This document shows positions 40,309 through 52,272 of a stretch of DNA of 64,000 nucleotides, in pieces (positions within the stretch are counted from its first letter, which is position 1; every line of letters begins with the position of its first letter). Source of the stretch: Plazaster borealis (lineage: Eukaryota > Echinodermata > Asteroidea > Forcipulatida > Labidiasteridae); NCBI GenBank assembly GCA_021014325.1, contig CM037466.1, positions 14,410,765 to 14,474,764 on the forward strand, written 5' to 3'. Both the position numbers and the translations under genes were made by a program. The notes beneath the pieces were generated by a model. It did no database searches. It saw nothing but the letters and a program-made list of their open reading frames with translations, and was not told where the DNA came from.

Positions 40309-41978
40309 ATTGACTGAAAGTGTGTCGGTGACATTTGAGTAAGAGAAGTGTTTGTCCACAGTGGATTTGTTTTTATTGACATGGAAGAAGTTTCTTTTCT
40401 ATATCCAGTTGGCCTCTATTAATAGCAGAGACTCATTTTTTAAAATGAACAACATGAGAAGGCTCTCACCAACCTATACACACAGTTTTACAAATAGTAC
40501 ACGGGCATATCAATACACGAGATACCAATTTAGTGTTAAGAAGTTTTTAATTCCGCGAATAATTATAAATCACTGTTTCTGAACATGTTTCATGATCAAG
40601 TCCTTTGTATTGCATTTGTGAAATTCCGGGACTCGCCTTTTGGGACAGTGCAGTTGGGGGGGGGGGGTGGGGGGACATGGTTGAATTCTTAGAATATTTT
40701 TGTTGATTCGAGTTGGGAGAAAGCGTCGTAGTCTTTGTTCGAAATACAGCTTGTCCCCCTTGACCTTTAATTTAAGAGTAAACATATCGCCGCACTTGGG
40801 CTAATTTAGATTTATATCTACCCATTCTTATGGTAGTTATTGTTTATATAAACGAAATTGTGCCTGTCATTTTCCCACGTTCTGTGAGAGTGTCCTTGTG
40901 ATTTAATTTATTGTACAGTCTTTCATTGTCTTTATTTCCCCCTGGTGAATAGAATGACATAGGGCATTATGGGTGCCTCACGTTCTTCACCCCATCACTG
41001 AACATCACGTATTCATTACTCTCTGCCTGAGGATCTAACTGTACCTCACTCCTAAGTTACACCAAAAGACTTGTTATATTTTTTATAAAATTTTAGCATT
41101 TAATACATTTTGGAGAACTGAAAGCTGACCGAATAATTGATGCTATTATTGTTGTAACAGTTGTAGTTGTTTATTGTTGTCGTCGTTGTTGTAGAAGGTT
41201 ATAGTATAGTTGTTTTCGCTGCTGCTGTTGTAATTGATGTTGTAGTTGCAGCTGTTGTGGTTGTTGTATAGTTGTTGTAGAAGTTCTGTTTGTTTGTTGT
41301 TGAAGTGCTTTGTGCTTTAATGCTTGGTGTTTGGTCTCGTCTCGCCTTTTCCCACATCCATGATCGATAAAGACAATTTTTTCAAAAATATTTTGAAATT
41401 TTTACAGCCCAAGTGAAAGTCCAAAACAACAATTAGGGAGGTAAATGAGTACGAAATACAGATAATCGTTGAAACAAAGAGAAATCGTTAGAGTGCTGTT
41501 GTATAAAGGGCGCCCTCATAGGCAAGACCACACTGTCATCTCACAACATCCCCAGTAAAACAGCTGATTCCTTAGGTAACAAACTCTTTGAGATAAGCAA
41601 CAAATGGGTTTGTTTTCAAAACACGTGGACGTGTCACATTTTTACTGAGAAAGCTGTCAATATAGAAACAGATAAGCGTTATTTGCTGTAGTACTCAATA
41701 ATATTTTGCCAAAAGTCCAAAGGCCAGTGGTGTACAGTCCATGTCAACCATGACGCATACATTTAAGCCAATAAGTGTTCTTATCTTAAGATAACTAAAA
41801 AATGTACTATGATCATAACATGAAAAATAATACGAACTGCACAGCGTTTCAAATAAAGGTTTATCAAAGGTTTATCAAAGTATAATTTCTCTGAATTTCT
41901 TTGTCAACTAATTAGATCGAATGGTTGCACACAAACAGTTATTGACGTGTTGTAAGACCGACTGTTTATGCACCGTCT
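40309..41978. other. Intergenic, no gene seen
   Basis: Poly-G (~40657-40672), an imperfect GTT/TTG trinucleotide tract at 41146-41288 and otherwise unique AT-rich DNA. Confidence 0.5.
41146..41288. repeat. Imperfect TTG trinucleotide repeat
   Basis: TTGTTGTAACAGTTGTAGTT, GTTGTCGTCGTTGTTGTAG and GCTGCTGCTGTTGTAATTG show a decayed (TTG)n array. Confidence 0.75.
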
Positions 41979-41979
41979 T

Positions 41980-42345
41980 AAAGGTATTATACAGGACTGG
42001 TAACGATTAAAAACATAATCGTTTAATTTTAGTCTGAAAGCTTACTGGTTTGAGGTTCATACTATAGAAGAAAAAAATTCTGGGAAATATTTCCCTCTGA
42101 AATGAAGTAATATTCGAGAAAACTGTTTCTGAAAACCTAAAAAAGGCAACAGCTGATTTCGGTTGTTACAGCTTAACGTTAAGACAATGTGTTTACATGC
42201 TGGAAAAAATGCATGGTTTTTCACAACTTTCTCCTGACTCACACAAACGATTAAATCCAGATTTTCACGGGTTTGTTATTTTATGTATATGGTTGATCAC
42301 ACAAAACACGAACACTGCCTGCGACTATTTTGTCAGCTCTATTTT
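41980..42345. mobile_element. Family C element, right end lost
   Basis: AAAGGTATTATACAGGACTG with GTTTAATTTTAGTCTGAAAG at the left, TTTGTTATTTTATGTATATG and GTTGATCACACAAAAC towards the right; terminal repeat there is not visible. TTAA at the left edge. Confidence 0.65.
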
Positions 42346-43011
42346 GGCGTGTTGTTGGCGGCTTGAATTGTAATAAATCTCCCGCAGCTTCAGTTCAAAT
42401 GTAGACGTTTATTTTCTTCGAAAGAAGATGGAAAGACCCAAAAATATACCACCCCTTGGGTTTCGAGGGTGCCGGTTATCAAATAATGAAAGTTTCGGTG
42501 TAAAAACAGCTCAGCTTTCACTTTCGTCTGTCTAAGAAAACAGGGGAGTTCCCTTTTCATTGTAGTGCTATTATACAACATGGCAGGGGGTGTAATCGTA
42601 AGGGACATCACACTCCGTTTTCATGTTGAGTGACACTTTGTTTGGAAAAGGGTGAGCGTACAGAAATGCATAACAGGGTATTTTTCACCGCTCTATAAAC
42701 ACGGCGGTGAGTGACAACTATTTGGAAAGGTAAATTCAAGTTATATCAACGCTCTTTCGTTGTAAACTTATTAACAAGTTGACATATTTTAAGAGCTCAC
42801 TCCGCGGCAGTGAAGTCAATAACGAGAAGTCCCCTCGATCCACTAGGCGAAAGGAGTAGTTCCGGCTGAGTCCCTATACCTTCCGACCAGGTAGCAGTTA
42901 ACATTAAAGCAGGACAGTTCTTTTCAGAACTAAGTAGTCTCTCGAATTCCCAAATCTACTCCGCGGCAGTAAAATAAAAAGCAAGACAAGTTCTCAAAAA
43001 ACAAAATCTCA

Positions 43012-43948
43012 CAGCAACGTATGCACTTTGTGTGACTCAACATACATTGTACACATGAGAACAAATTACAAACCTTTGAGGGTTTAAAGGTAATACACAC
43101 GACTGGCAGAGCTTCCGTTACAAGGTAGAAATTTTGGGTGATTTTTAGGTAGGAACTTTACTTTGTTTACCTTTTTTGACACTCCAGGGTTAACCCCACA
43201 TTGGTTTTAATACGAAAGATTCAAGAACAGGGATAATAGAAAACAAAATGGGAAAGCCAACAATGTCGCTCAACTAAAGAAGTCCGATAAAATAGTCGCA
43301 GACAGTGTTAATGTTTTGTGTGATCAACCGTATACATGTACATGACATAACAAACCTGTGTGAAAATTTGGGCTTAATCCATTGTGCGAGTCAGGAGAAA
43401 ATAGTGAAAAACCACAACTTTCAGCATGTAAACACATTGTCCTTAATTTTGGTTGTAACAACCGAAATCAGCTGTTGCGGTTTTGTTTTTACAGGTTTTC
43501 AGATATGTTTCGAAAATGACTACATTTCAGAGGGAAATTTAACAGAAAAAAATGCTTCAGTGTAAACTTCTTAATCACTAAGCTTTCAGACTAAAATTAA
43601 ACAATTTTTTTTATCCTTGCCAATCCTGTATAATACCTTTAAGCTCAATCGGTCGTCAGATTCTCAAGAAAAAAGTGAAAAACCCCAGAACATTAATATA
43701 CTTGGTTCTTATATACCAAACATAATCCTAGCTTAGATCAAGGCGCATTACAACATTATTATCCCTGTTCGCAAGGCTTGTTTTCACTCTTGTCAAATAT
43801 CAAGTTTAGAACTTGCAAGATCACAAACTATAGCATTTCAGACGAAAACATTTTTAGAGAAGTTTCCCACCATCATGACCATCTTTTTACCATGTAATTT
43901 AGCGCAAATTTGCAAACTTTTATTTTTTCAATCTCACCAATGTTGAAC
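43012..43948. mobile_element. Family D element split by a family C insertion
   Basis: Left part CACTTTGTGTGACTCAACAT to 43083; right part AGCTCAATCGGTCGTCAG to ~43948 (CAATCTCACCAATGTTGAAC). Rejoining the two halves in thought gives the same order as the intact copy at 57163-57513. Confidence 0.65.
43088..43638. mobile_element. Family C element, complete, in TTAA target site
   Basis: AGGTAATACACACGACTGGC at the left and GCCAATCCTGTATAATACCT at the right are imperfect inverted repeats; TTAA on both sides (43084-43087, 43639-43642). 551 bp with no transposase ORF. This is the longest family C copy. Confidence 0.78.
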
Positions 43949-45020
43949 ATACTTAATGAGCAAAAAACATAAGCATTCATTTAAATATTTCTTACCTCAA
44001 ACGCCATTCTATATTTAACTAAACTTATACATATTTGTTTCTTATTATAAAAGCAACTACGAAAATTTACACCAAATTAAATACATTTATATTAAACAAA
44101 ATTAATGCAAACGAAAATAAATTCTGTCTGGGGTAAAACAAACGGATGAATTTTCTTACAATGGAAACACCCTGCTTTTGGTTAATTCATCCCCTAGTGT
44201 TAGCCATGCGTTTAATTTAGATCCACGCAATCCATTGGTATGCTTTAGTTTGTTCTTGTTCGGTTAAAAAAAAAGAAAAAAAAAAGAAGAAAAAAAAGAA
44301 GAAAAAAAGAAAGAAGTATTTCCGTTTTTGAGTTTTTCATTGGAGGACTTGTCTCTCTAAAAAGGACGAGTATGGTTAGGAGTGCTTCACTGTTTATCCC
44401 TTTGGGCATCTCTTTACATCGGATTCAATTACCATGGCGTCGATTTGACACCGATCAATATGAATATACACCACTATGGGCCAAGGGTCGTACCTTGAGG
44501 CACGCCCTTGCTATTCACTAATAATACATATGTTATACTTCTTGTCCCCATAAGACACTCATTTATGTTGAATAATGAACACCGATGACGATTTGTATTA
44601 TCCAGATCCAGAAAGCACTATACAGCCCATGCACACATGCTCCTGTACGTGATAGCCTTTTTTCAGGCGATTGTCCAGATTATCCAGATCCAGATTTATA
44701 ATGTTATCAAATTATAGATAATTCTCAACTCATAGCGTTTCTTCTGAAATTGCACAATTGATTGAAAATAAAAGACTTTCCTCAAATTTCAAAAGCGGTG
44801 GTATGATTTTAATGAAGCCCTTAGTACATTTATAGTGGAAGGTACCAAAGTGACGCTGGCGAACCATTTTTGGCACAAATAACATAGCAGTGAACATTAT
44901 AACTATTGTTCTGTAAAGTACGTCATAAAAAGTTATTTAGTGCTCGGCAATTTACAGATTGAGCCAGCAAAGGGGGGGGGGGCTGTGTCCCGTACATTCA
45001 GCAAGAACAGGTTGATGTCT
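43949..45020. other. Intergenic downstream of Ig receptor 3
   Basis: Polypurine A/G tract at 44263-44317 and a direct repeat of TTATCCAGATCCAGA (44599 and 44682). No gene seen; poly-G at ~44971. Confidence 0.5.
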
Positions 45021-46094
45021 TTAATCTGACGTGACAGCCATGTTAGTGTAGACCCCCTGTTCCGCATCAGTTACCTTTGTCTCCTCCTTGGGCACGTCAA
45101 CAAGTCTTAGTCCTTGTACTTTTTGCCTTTTCATCTTTTCACGATCCTCCTGCATTCTTCTGCTTGCAACGAGGGCAATGATGATGACTATGGACAAAGT
45201 AGCGATCCCTGTGGAGACTAAGAAGGCAATCAACCAGCCCAGACAAGCCTGATTGGTAGTTGGAGGAAGGGCGGTTGTCGTAGACCCTGGTAAAAAGGGT
45301 TTTTTTGGAGCCGGTGTGGCAACACTGCTGGTTGGGTCGACTGCTCTAGGGATTACATTTAATGGGCCGAGCTGGCATGATCGACTGAGAGCTGGAAATA
45401 TTGGGCTCTCTATTGTGCAGATGAAGAGCAAGCCGTCGCTAGAGGGCGTCACATTGTTAATCAAGAGCTCTTGGGATAAAGTATCTCTGTCTTGAATGGT
45501 GGACCAAGGATTTGCTCCGATGTTACTCAGGGTTAGTTCAACTTCGGGGTTACCTTTCTCCGAGGAACACCGTAGCAGTAGTGGCTCCCCCTCGGTGACA
45601 TCCATGGGACCATCCGGTTGACACGTCGGGCTGCTTTGGATGGGGAAATACACCACAGACAAGGAAACAGTTTGGACAGCAACTATATTGAATGACATCG
45701 GGTCACCCGGAACCCGAGTCTCAACGAGGCATGAATAGTCACCATCGTCACCTCTTCGGACAGAGGAGATGGTTAGATCGTACGCAAGATCCAGTGATGT
45801 GTCACCTCGACCGGGTAGCGATTCGAGCTCCACGACAAACCTCGGGGTGTCGTACGGGTCCTTTAGGGCCGTGTCGCGAGAGATTATCTCCATTCCGTGC
45901 TGCCAAGAGACCACGTAGTCCAAAGAGGACGCCCCAAGACCAGTGACTTCACACCGCAGCGTTAGGTTATCTCCTTCCTTGTAGGCCGTAAGGTCCGACA
46001 GTGTTTCACTCACAACGTCTATGTCGACCGTTTCACCTATCGAATGCGCCGCTCGGATAACGCAGCACAAAAGCACAAGTTGTACCACCTTCAT
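45021..46094 (-). CDS. Intronless two-Ig-domain type I membrane receptor 3 (RGD, YTNM tail)
   Basis: 357 residues from the ATG at 46094; an in-frame ATG at 46124 would add ten residues. Signal peptide ~1-18; V-like domain C48, SWQHG W64, GDDGDYSC (C122); second Ig C176-C226 with extra pair C158/C240 (CQPDGP, SCQLGPLNV); Pro/Thr stalk ~250-282; TM ~285-310; charged tail of ~47 residues. RGD at 96-98 inside GRGDTS (45801-45809). The tail ends QGVYTNMAVTSD: Y349 lies in YxNM, which fits PI3K p85 (YxxM) and Grb2 (YxN) SH2 consensus as in CD28. Signalling through it is inference. More diverged from receptors 1 and 2 than they are from each other. Confidence 0.9.
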   Translation of the reverse strand: MKVVQLVLLCCVIRAAHSIGETVDIDVVSETLSDLTAYKEGDNLTLRCEVTGLGASSLDYVVSWQHGMEIISRDTALKDPYDTPRFVVELESLPGRGDTSLDLAYDLTISSVRRGDDGDYSCLVETRVPGDPMSFNIVAVQTVSLSVVYFPIQSSPTCQPDGPMDVTEGEPLLLRCSSEKGNPEVELTLSNIGANPWSTIQDRDTLSQELLINNVTPSSDGLLFICTIESPIFPALSRSCQLGPLNVIPRAVDPTSSVATPAPKKPFLPGSTTTALPPTTNQACLGWLIAFLVSTGIATLSIVIIIALVASRRMQEDREKMKRQKVQGLRLVDVPKEETKVTDAEQGVYTNMAVTSD

Positions 46095-46709
46095 CGCAGT
46101 TGCGTCGAGTAACATCATCGTCATACTTATCGAGTCTTGTTCCTGTTAAATCCCTAGTTTCTAGCAAAATGTCATGTGAATAATTCCCGAAGAACAGTCT
46201 ACCACGATGTAGCCAAACATACAGTCGATACAACTATAGTTTATATTAAAAATAACAAGTCCTGCAAACGAACTCTGTGCCAAAACCAACAATAACCTTC
46301 CAGCCGTATTCCATGGGTGCCAATGCGGATTGCTTTTGTTACACAGCAAATATTCCAATTGAAAAGAATGTGTACCAAGCCATGTACTTTTCTTGAACGA
46401 AACTCTTAATTTCTTTTTAACCCTGAACTCACTGTTATGAGAAAACACCAGTATTCATGTTCAACCATCTGGAACTTGTTAAATATTTGTACATACGTTG
46501 GTGGTAACACTCGACGGTTCACGAAAGACATCCAATTTGTGAGTATCTGTTCCAAGCTAGCAACAACAGTGCTGAAATTAAGGTGTTTGTGGCCACTGTA
46601 TAATTTTTTTTTGAGAATCCATGAACCATGAATTCAAGAATTTTAACTGGAACGGTTTGTTTGAGGCCGCTGCTGTATAATCATATTTTTCTGGAATCCA
46701 TGAACCCAT

Positions 46710-47086
46710 AAAGGCACTGAACACGTTTGGTAATTGTCAAAGACCAGTGTTCTCACTTGGTGTATCCCAACATATACATAAAATAACAAGCCTGTGAAAA
46801 TTTGGGCTCAATTGGTCATCGAAGTTGCAAGACAATGTTGAAAGAAAAAACACCCTTGTTGTACAAATTTGTGTGCTTTCAGATAGGAATAAAAGGCTTC
46901 TTGCAAGAAGTCTTTTGTTATTTTAGTGAAAAATTACCTCTTTCTCAAAAACTATACTTCAGAGGAAGTCGTTTCTCACAATGTTTTATACTATCAACAG
47001 CTCTCTGTTGCTCGTTACAAAGTCAGTTTTTATGTTAATACACTGTATATATTTTGAGTAAAGACCAAACGTGTACAGTTCCTTTA
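46710..47086 (+). mobile_element. Family A element abutting a family B element
   Basis: AAAGGCACTGAACACGTTTG at the left, ACCAAACGTGTACAGTTCCT at the right. Its right TTTAA directly continues as the left edge of the family B copy. 46125-46709 upstream shows no feature. Confidence 0.78.
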
Positions 47087-47482
47087 AAGGGATTGTATAT
47101 ACGTTTGATAATTGGAACCCACTGTTTATTTCAATCATATAGTTGTAAATATATACCAGAAAACTAACCTGTGGAAATTTCATTTCAAAAGGTTGTAGTG
47201 TTTTTGAGATATTGCCGACAATCTGGAGCGGTTTATGTCCACGCAAGAATAATAATTTGCCATTGGAATACATAATTTGAGAAACGTTACTGTCAGATTA
47301 ACGCTTCTGAGATTCAAATTTGATTGGATAAAAAAGTGAATATTTTCCCATAACCGCGGTCGAAGGGAAAATTTTCTCAAAATGCATTATACTATCCAAA
47401 GCTGCTGTACTACTTCTTACCAAGTAAGTTATTTATTGCCATTAATGTTCAGAGTCAATACCAAACGCATACAGACCCTTTA
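47086..47482 (+). mobile_element. Family B element
   Basis: AAAGGGATTGTATATACGTT at the left, CCAAACGCATACAGACCCTT at the right, then TTAA; interior TTTTTGAGATATTGCCGACA. Confidence 0.75.
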
Positions 47483-48043
47483 ACCGGAACGTTTCCAATC
47501 TGAGCGTCTTTCGCAGCTGTGGCTGTGATCGGTACTTGCAGAAGGCAAAGACAAATTCAAAGCCGAAGCCAATAATGCAGAAACTATATCTCATCCAAAG
47601 CATACTAAAAGCTCAAAATATATTTGCTTATAATTTTACATAGGCCTATGGAAACTCAAAACTAAACAAAATACTGCACCTGTGTACCTGTCTACAGAAC
47701 GCGCACCCAAGCAGCTGTGCAATCAAAGTTATAAAGTGTGTTCGTTGAAAACAGAGCAGAGGTATGCTTGATGGTATGAAAAAGAAACTGTCCAAGGTGG
47801 CATACAGTGTGAAACTGTAACTAACAATTGGCCAGACTTCATCTAGGAAAATGGGATCTATGCTTGTGCGCTTGTGAACAAAAAGATATAATGTTTTGAG
47901 GGCTAGTGTACCGGAAATCGCCAAAGTGTGTACCCTAAACAGCCCAAGGGCGTATTATTGAATTATTTTCTTAAAAAATCCCTAAAAGCTACGACCTTCA
48001 AACCCGACTATTGGTGCAGCGCAACAACAAAGGCCAAATATAC

Positions 48044-48220
48044 CATAAAGCTGCCACACAGAAGTAGTGCTTAGCAAATTTCTTTGTTTAGCCAAAATAA
48101 GTGTGATACCAGTCAAAATAATGTAAATTGGCATTCTGGCTGGTAACCTATTTCTGCTAAGTGTGATTTGTCTGTGCTTAGCAAGTGTTTATGCTTACCA
48201 GGCTTAATGAAATTGGGCCC
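48044..48220. mobile_element. Family E foldback element
   Basis: AGTGTGATACCAGTCAAAAT and GGCTGGTAACCTATTTCTGC with a right end TTAATGAAATTGGGCCC; the left end is eroded. Confidence 0.6.
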
Positions 48221-48511
48221 GCTGTCTGATTAGAGCTTCAAATTCAGCATTTTCTCAGTGGACTAACCTACATTTCTGCTTTATAGAAAAAGGTTTTTCT
48301 GGAACAAAAACTGATTAATGATTACAGTGTAAAACTGCTTGTTCCTGGTTTCCAGCTTACCTCAGCAATTGATAAGCTTAATAGGACTTTAATGTTTAAC
48401 ATCTCTTTAGTGATACAGACAACTGCGTATCTTGGCTGATCTAGAATTGGTTAATAAGTCAGTGGTCGTATTTTGTTTTCTACCTGAGAATAGTCAGTAT
48501 TGTCTAAAATA

Positions 48512-48525
48512 GCGCCCTCTTGTGG
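48512..48525 (-). promoter_or_regulatory. CTCF-like motif
   Basis: Minus strand CCACAAGAGGGCGC, close to the bilaterian CTCF core CCACNAGRGGGCGC. Sequence match only. Confidence 0.3.
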
Positions 48526-49402
48526 ATTAACCTCCAACATTATCTTCGCTCACAGACCTGGGAATCTTGTTCATCGGTTTGTACACACACCCTATGGCGA
48601 GTTAAGCCACAAGTGGACGGAACGATCCGATTGGTCAGAATCGCTTAAGCCTTTGATAAAATGAATGTTCCAATTTATCTATCTAAACTACGGGATATAG
48701 TACAGAAACACAACATTATTTGCACATGCAATTACATTCTTCTGCTGCTGCTCAGTACGGTATTTCAATCACAGCTTAAAACCCCCACAACCTATCGATT
48801 CCGATTTAAGATTCAAAACAAAAATAAACACATTTGAGGAGAACCACGCGATTCCATTCAAAACCCAAAATAATACGTTGTTCGTCTGGTAACCAAGAGC
48901 CGGGTATTTTTATTATGTATTTTTCAACATATTCTATCACATACCACAGCGTGCCCATTACAACAAACAAATCATTTCGCACGGCCATGTTTACTGTCTA
49001 ATTGGAGACTTTGGGGTCGCAAGGTGGCAGCATACTTTAGTACCAGGTAAATCCATGCTTCTCAGAAATATATGCATGCACAGAACTACGTAATTTACCT
49101 GGTATGTCTCAAACAACATTGATCGCCTGGGCTGTTTACGTTTTGGTATTTTTGCTTGGTACTTAGGCAAAAAGATTATTGTCATTTTAACAATTCAGCA
49201 TTGATTACGAAATTGATCAAAATAACGTTAGTTCAAGGTATTCAGTATTTGGTATTAGTAGTCTTGATTGGCGACGTTCATTTTGTTAACGTATTCACCG
49301 ATATCACAACACGAATTACTGTCCGCAACTCGAATGACTGGAGAAGAGATATCTGTATCCATGCCCAGTCCCTCCGAATCAGCCTCCAAAACAGTCGATG
49401 TT

Positions 49403-49416
49403 GCGCCCTCTACCGG
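49403..49416 (-). promoter_or_regulatory. CTCF-like motif
   Basis: Minus strand CCGGTAGAGGGCGC fits the CTCF core with an acceptable second-half variant. Sequence match only. Confidence 0.28.
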
Positions 49417-51093
49417 TGACTAATACAACAAAAACAGCGTTGCCAATCAAGACTAGGTTTTGGCGGTGTAGTTTAGCAATAGTAATTCGCTCACCCATTT
49501 CTCGTTGGTGCATTGCAGTGTGTTGCATTGCTGACTCGATTGTGAAGTGCAGAAAGTATAAACCATTGCTCTCCTTTACGGATGGACTTGTGCTGCTATC
49601 TCAGCAGGATTAATGTCACGTCTCAGCCATTCCTTACAACAATCCTCATAATAGTTATACGGCATAATGGCGACTTCTTCATTTCAAACCCATGATTTCG
49701 TACACACACCTAGCACACCATTCTCCTTAACATGTAAGCTTAGCTCATACATAACACCATGGAGGACGGAAAAGACACTGCCAGTAAAATGAGAACATAT
49801 CTACACGTGGCCAGGGAAAGTTTGAATGGTTTTCCATTGAACGATGCATTGTCTGCACGAATTCCAACGGGGATTCATTGAGCACACAGTCCCAGGTGCA
49901 TACAGACAATTCCAAACAATGGACCGAATCTTGTCACTACTTCTTAACTTGGTCACTACCTCCTGGCCAATTCCACTGCAGTACAATGGAACTATAGTAC
50001 TACAATTTGTACAAAATGTGAAAAGAAGTTCAATCATGGACTGAAAGTCGTGAGTTTTAAACAAGGATTGAAAATGGTGTCAAACAATTTAACATGATCC
50101 AGTAAGTATAAAGTTTAAACAATACATGAACACCGGATACACGGGGCGCAAAATTGGCACAAGATGTAAAGAATGTAACAATGTGAATTTATATAAGGAA
50201 TAAAGTTGACTTGACTCGTAACATTTATTCTAATCCAGTCCACTTCACGATCAGCCAAAGCTGACTTGAGCGTGGGAAAGGATTGATATAAAAAAGGCGA
50301 CGACATTAACGAGCTTCTCTTGGTTGACCCCATAAATGGCAGTAAAACGTGGTCTGAAACTTTAAGTGTTAGCTACTAACACGAACAGCAAACAAAATTC
50401 AACAAGTTACGAGACAATGTTTATCTTTAAGTATTTATGTTTCCCAAACAAGCGTGAGTCCAATGATCTGTGTCAATTTCAGAGAAATGTAGACCAAGTC
50501 GAACTTTACAAAACAAAGCAGAACTTTGGAAGTCATGAGTCTGTGGTGTTTGACAGTGCGGCTTCGATAGTCACAAACCAACCGCAAGTCCTGAGCCAAA
50601 AAGGATTAACAGCTCAACCACGAGAGGGCTCACTTCCAGGGGCGAGGAGAGTGATAATCCATACTAATAATTATTTTTCCCATTTCAAACAATACTAAAT
50701 AATGACAAAATCAAAAACACTAAAAATATATTTTATATAAAAGTCTCTCAGCCTCTTGAAACCAAATCAATACTTGCCAACAGCTTAACGTCACTTTTCT
50801 TTTCAATAATATAATTAGATAGCCGTTGAATTTGTGAAAACACACATGATTGAGTAAACTAGCCAGGCTCCATCTTTGAAAAAGGGGCTCTACGCTTTTG
50901 GGCAAAATAGGGAAATTCTAGTGGGCTAGTGTATACCCCCAAATGCTCCAGGTTGAAAGTCAACAACCCCAGGGGCACAATATTGGACTATTTTTCAAAA
51001 ATCCATAAAAGCCGAGATCTTCAAATCCTTGATTTTTACAGAAGAAGTTGTCAGTTTACATTATTCATGAGACTCGCCGCAGTATTTTTCTCT

Positions 51094-51490
51094 ATTAAAC
51101 GTATGTTTGGTAATTGAAATCCACTGTTTGTTTCAATCCTATGTAGTTGTAGATATATACCATAAAACTAACCTGTGAAAATTTCATTTCAAAAGGTGGT
51201 AGCGTTTTTGAGATACTGCTGAAAATCTGGAGCGGTTATGTCCACGTAGGAGGAATAATTTGCAATTTGAATGCACAATCTGAGAAACGTTACAGTCAGT
51301 AACGCTTCTTAGATTCACATTTTTGGGGATAAAAAGTGACATCTTTTTCCATAACCGCAGTATTTCAAGTGAAAGGTTTCTCAAAATGCATTGTACTATC
51401 CAAAGCTGCTTTTAATACTTCTTACCAAGTGAGTTTGTATTGCCATTAATTTTCAGAGTCATTATACCAAACGTATAATATAGACCCTTT
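51094..51490 (+). mobile_element. Family B element, eroded left end
   Basis: TTAAACGTATGTTTGGTAAT at the left, CCAAACGTATAATATAGACC at the right; interior AAAGGTGGTAGCGTTTTTGA. Confidence 0.7.
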
Positions 51491-51719
51491 GAAGTGTAAG
51501 TGCATCCCGTGGGCACATGTCGAAGCATCATACCACATTACTATATGACTTTCCTGAATGAAGTTTGGTCTAGTTTGACTCGTACGAATATGTGGATGTA
51601 CCGGATAACGATTTTGTTTTATTTTTTAACTATGCAATAGTTTATTCTTCAGGATGCGACATTTTTTTTTTTTTGACTCCCGTGACAGCTAATGCACACT
51701 TCAGCACAGTGGTCGAAAG

Positions 51720-51917
51720 GTTGTATATTGAGAGAGTTGTGACATGGTGGGACAAGTTTTCTTTGGTCACGTGGTTTCGGGACGCCATTTTATATCCAAA
51801 ATGATAGCACAACCCAGTCCAGTCTGGCACCCTGCGTGCGCAGATGCGTGTTTTTTTTTTTTTTTTACCGAATTCGGTTTCTAATCGCAAGTATTGTCGC
51901 AACTCTCTCAATACACA
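51720..51917. mobile_element. Foldback with TATTGAGAGAGTTGTGACA arms
   Basis: TGTATATTGAGAGAGTTGTG at 51722 is inverted to GTCGCAACTCTCTCAATACA at 51895. T-runs at 51663 and 51850 lie beside it. No ORF with family features. Confidence 0.55.
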
Positions 51918-52272
51918 GAAACTGAAACATTTTGCTCCGTTCAGAACTACACCAACATCTTTCAAAAGACATAAATTCCTCTGTGTACTTATAGTCAAGG
52001 ATCGCATTATCTAAATATATCACAAAACGCCTCTTATGTCCAACACAATGACAACAACAGAAGACAATGGTTCTTTACTAGCAAAATATTTGTCTCCTTT
52101 AATATTATGGATCAGAAAAATGTATACATCAAACGATTGTTTGAAATGATTACCATGCAAAGACAATAAACTTAAGAAAAATGTAATTTAAGTTGATTAA
52201 AATTTAGAATTACTCAAGCTAAGAAAACATGTCCATAAAGTATCCCTTTACGTCATACATACACAAAATAGT

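Larger units (their letters stand above)
47483..51093. other. Intergenic, mostly unique sequence
   Basis: Contains a family E copy (48044-48220), a 12-bp inverted repeat TACCAGGTAAAT/ATTTACCTGGTA (49041-49103) and three CTCF-like motifs (48512, 49403, 50618). Open frames up to 110 codons have no signal, domain or codon pattern that I can support. Confidence 0.45.

Noticed and set aside
1120..46094. Functional link between Rap1GAP (integrin control through Rap1) and RGD receptors next door
   Set aside because: Attractive, but animal gene neighbourhood is weak evidence; 14 kb of repeat-rich DNA and opposite strands separate them.
50366..50698. 110-codon plus-strand ORF
   Set aside because: No signal peptide, domain or conserved motif; starts in AT-rich unique sequence.
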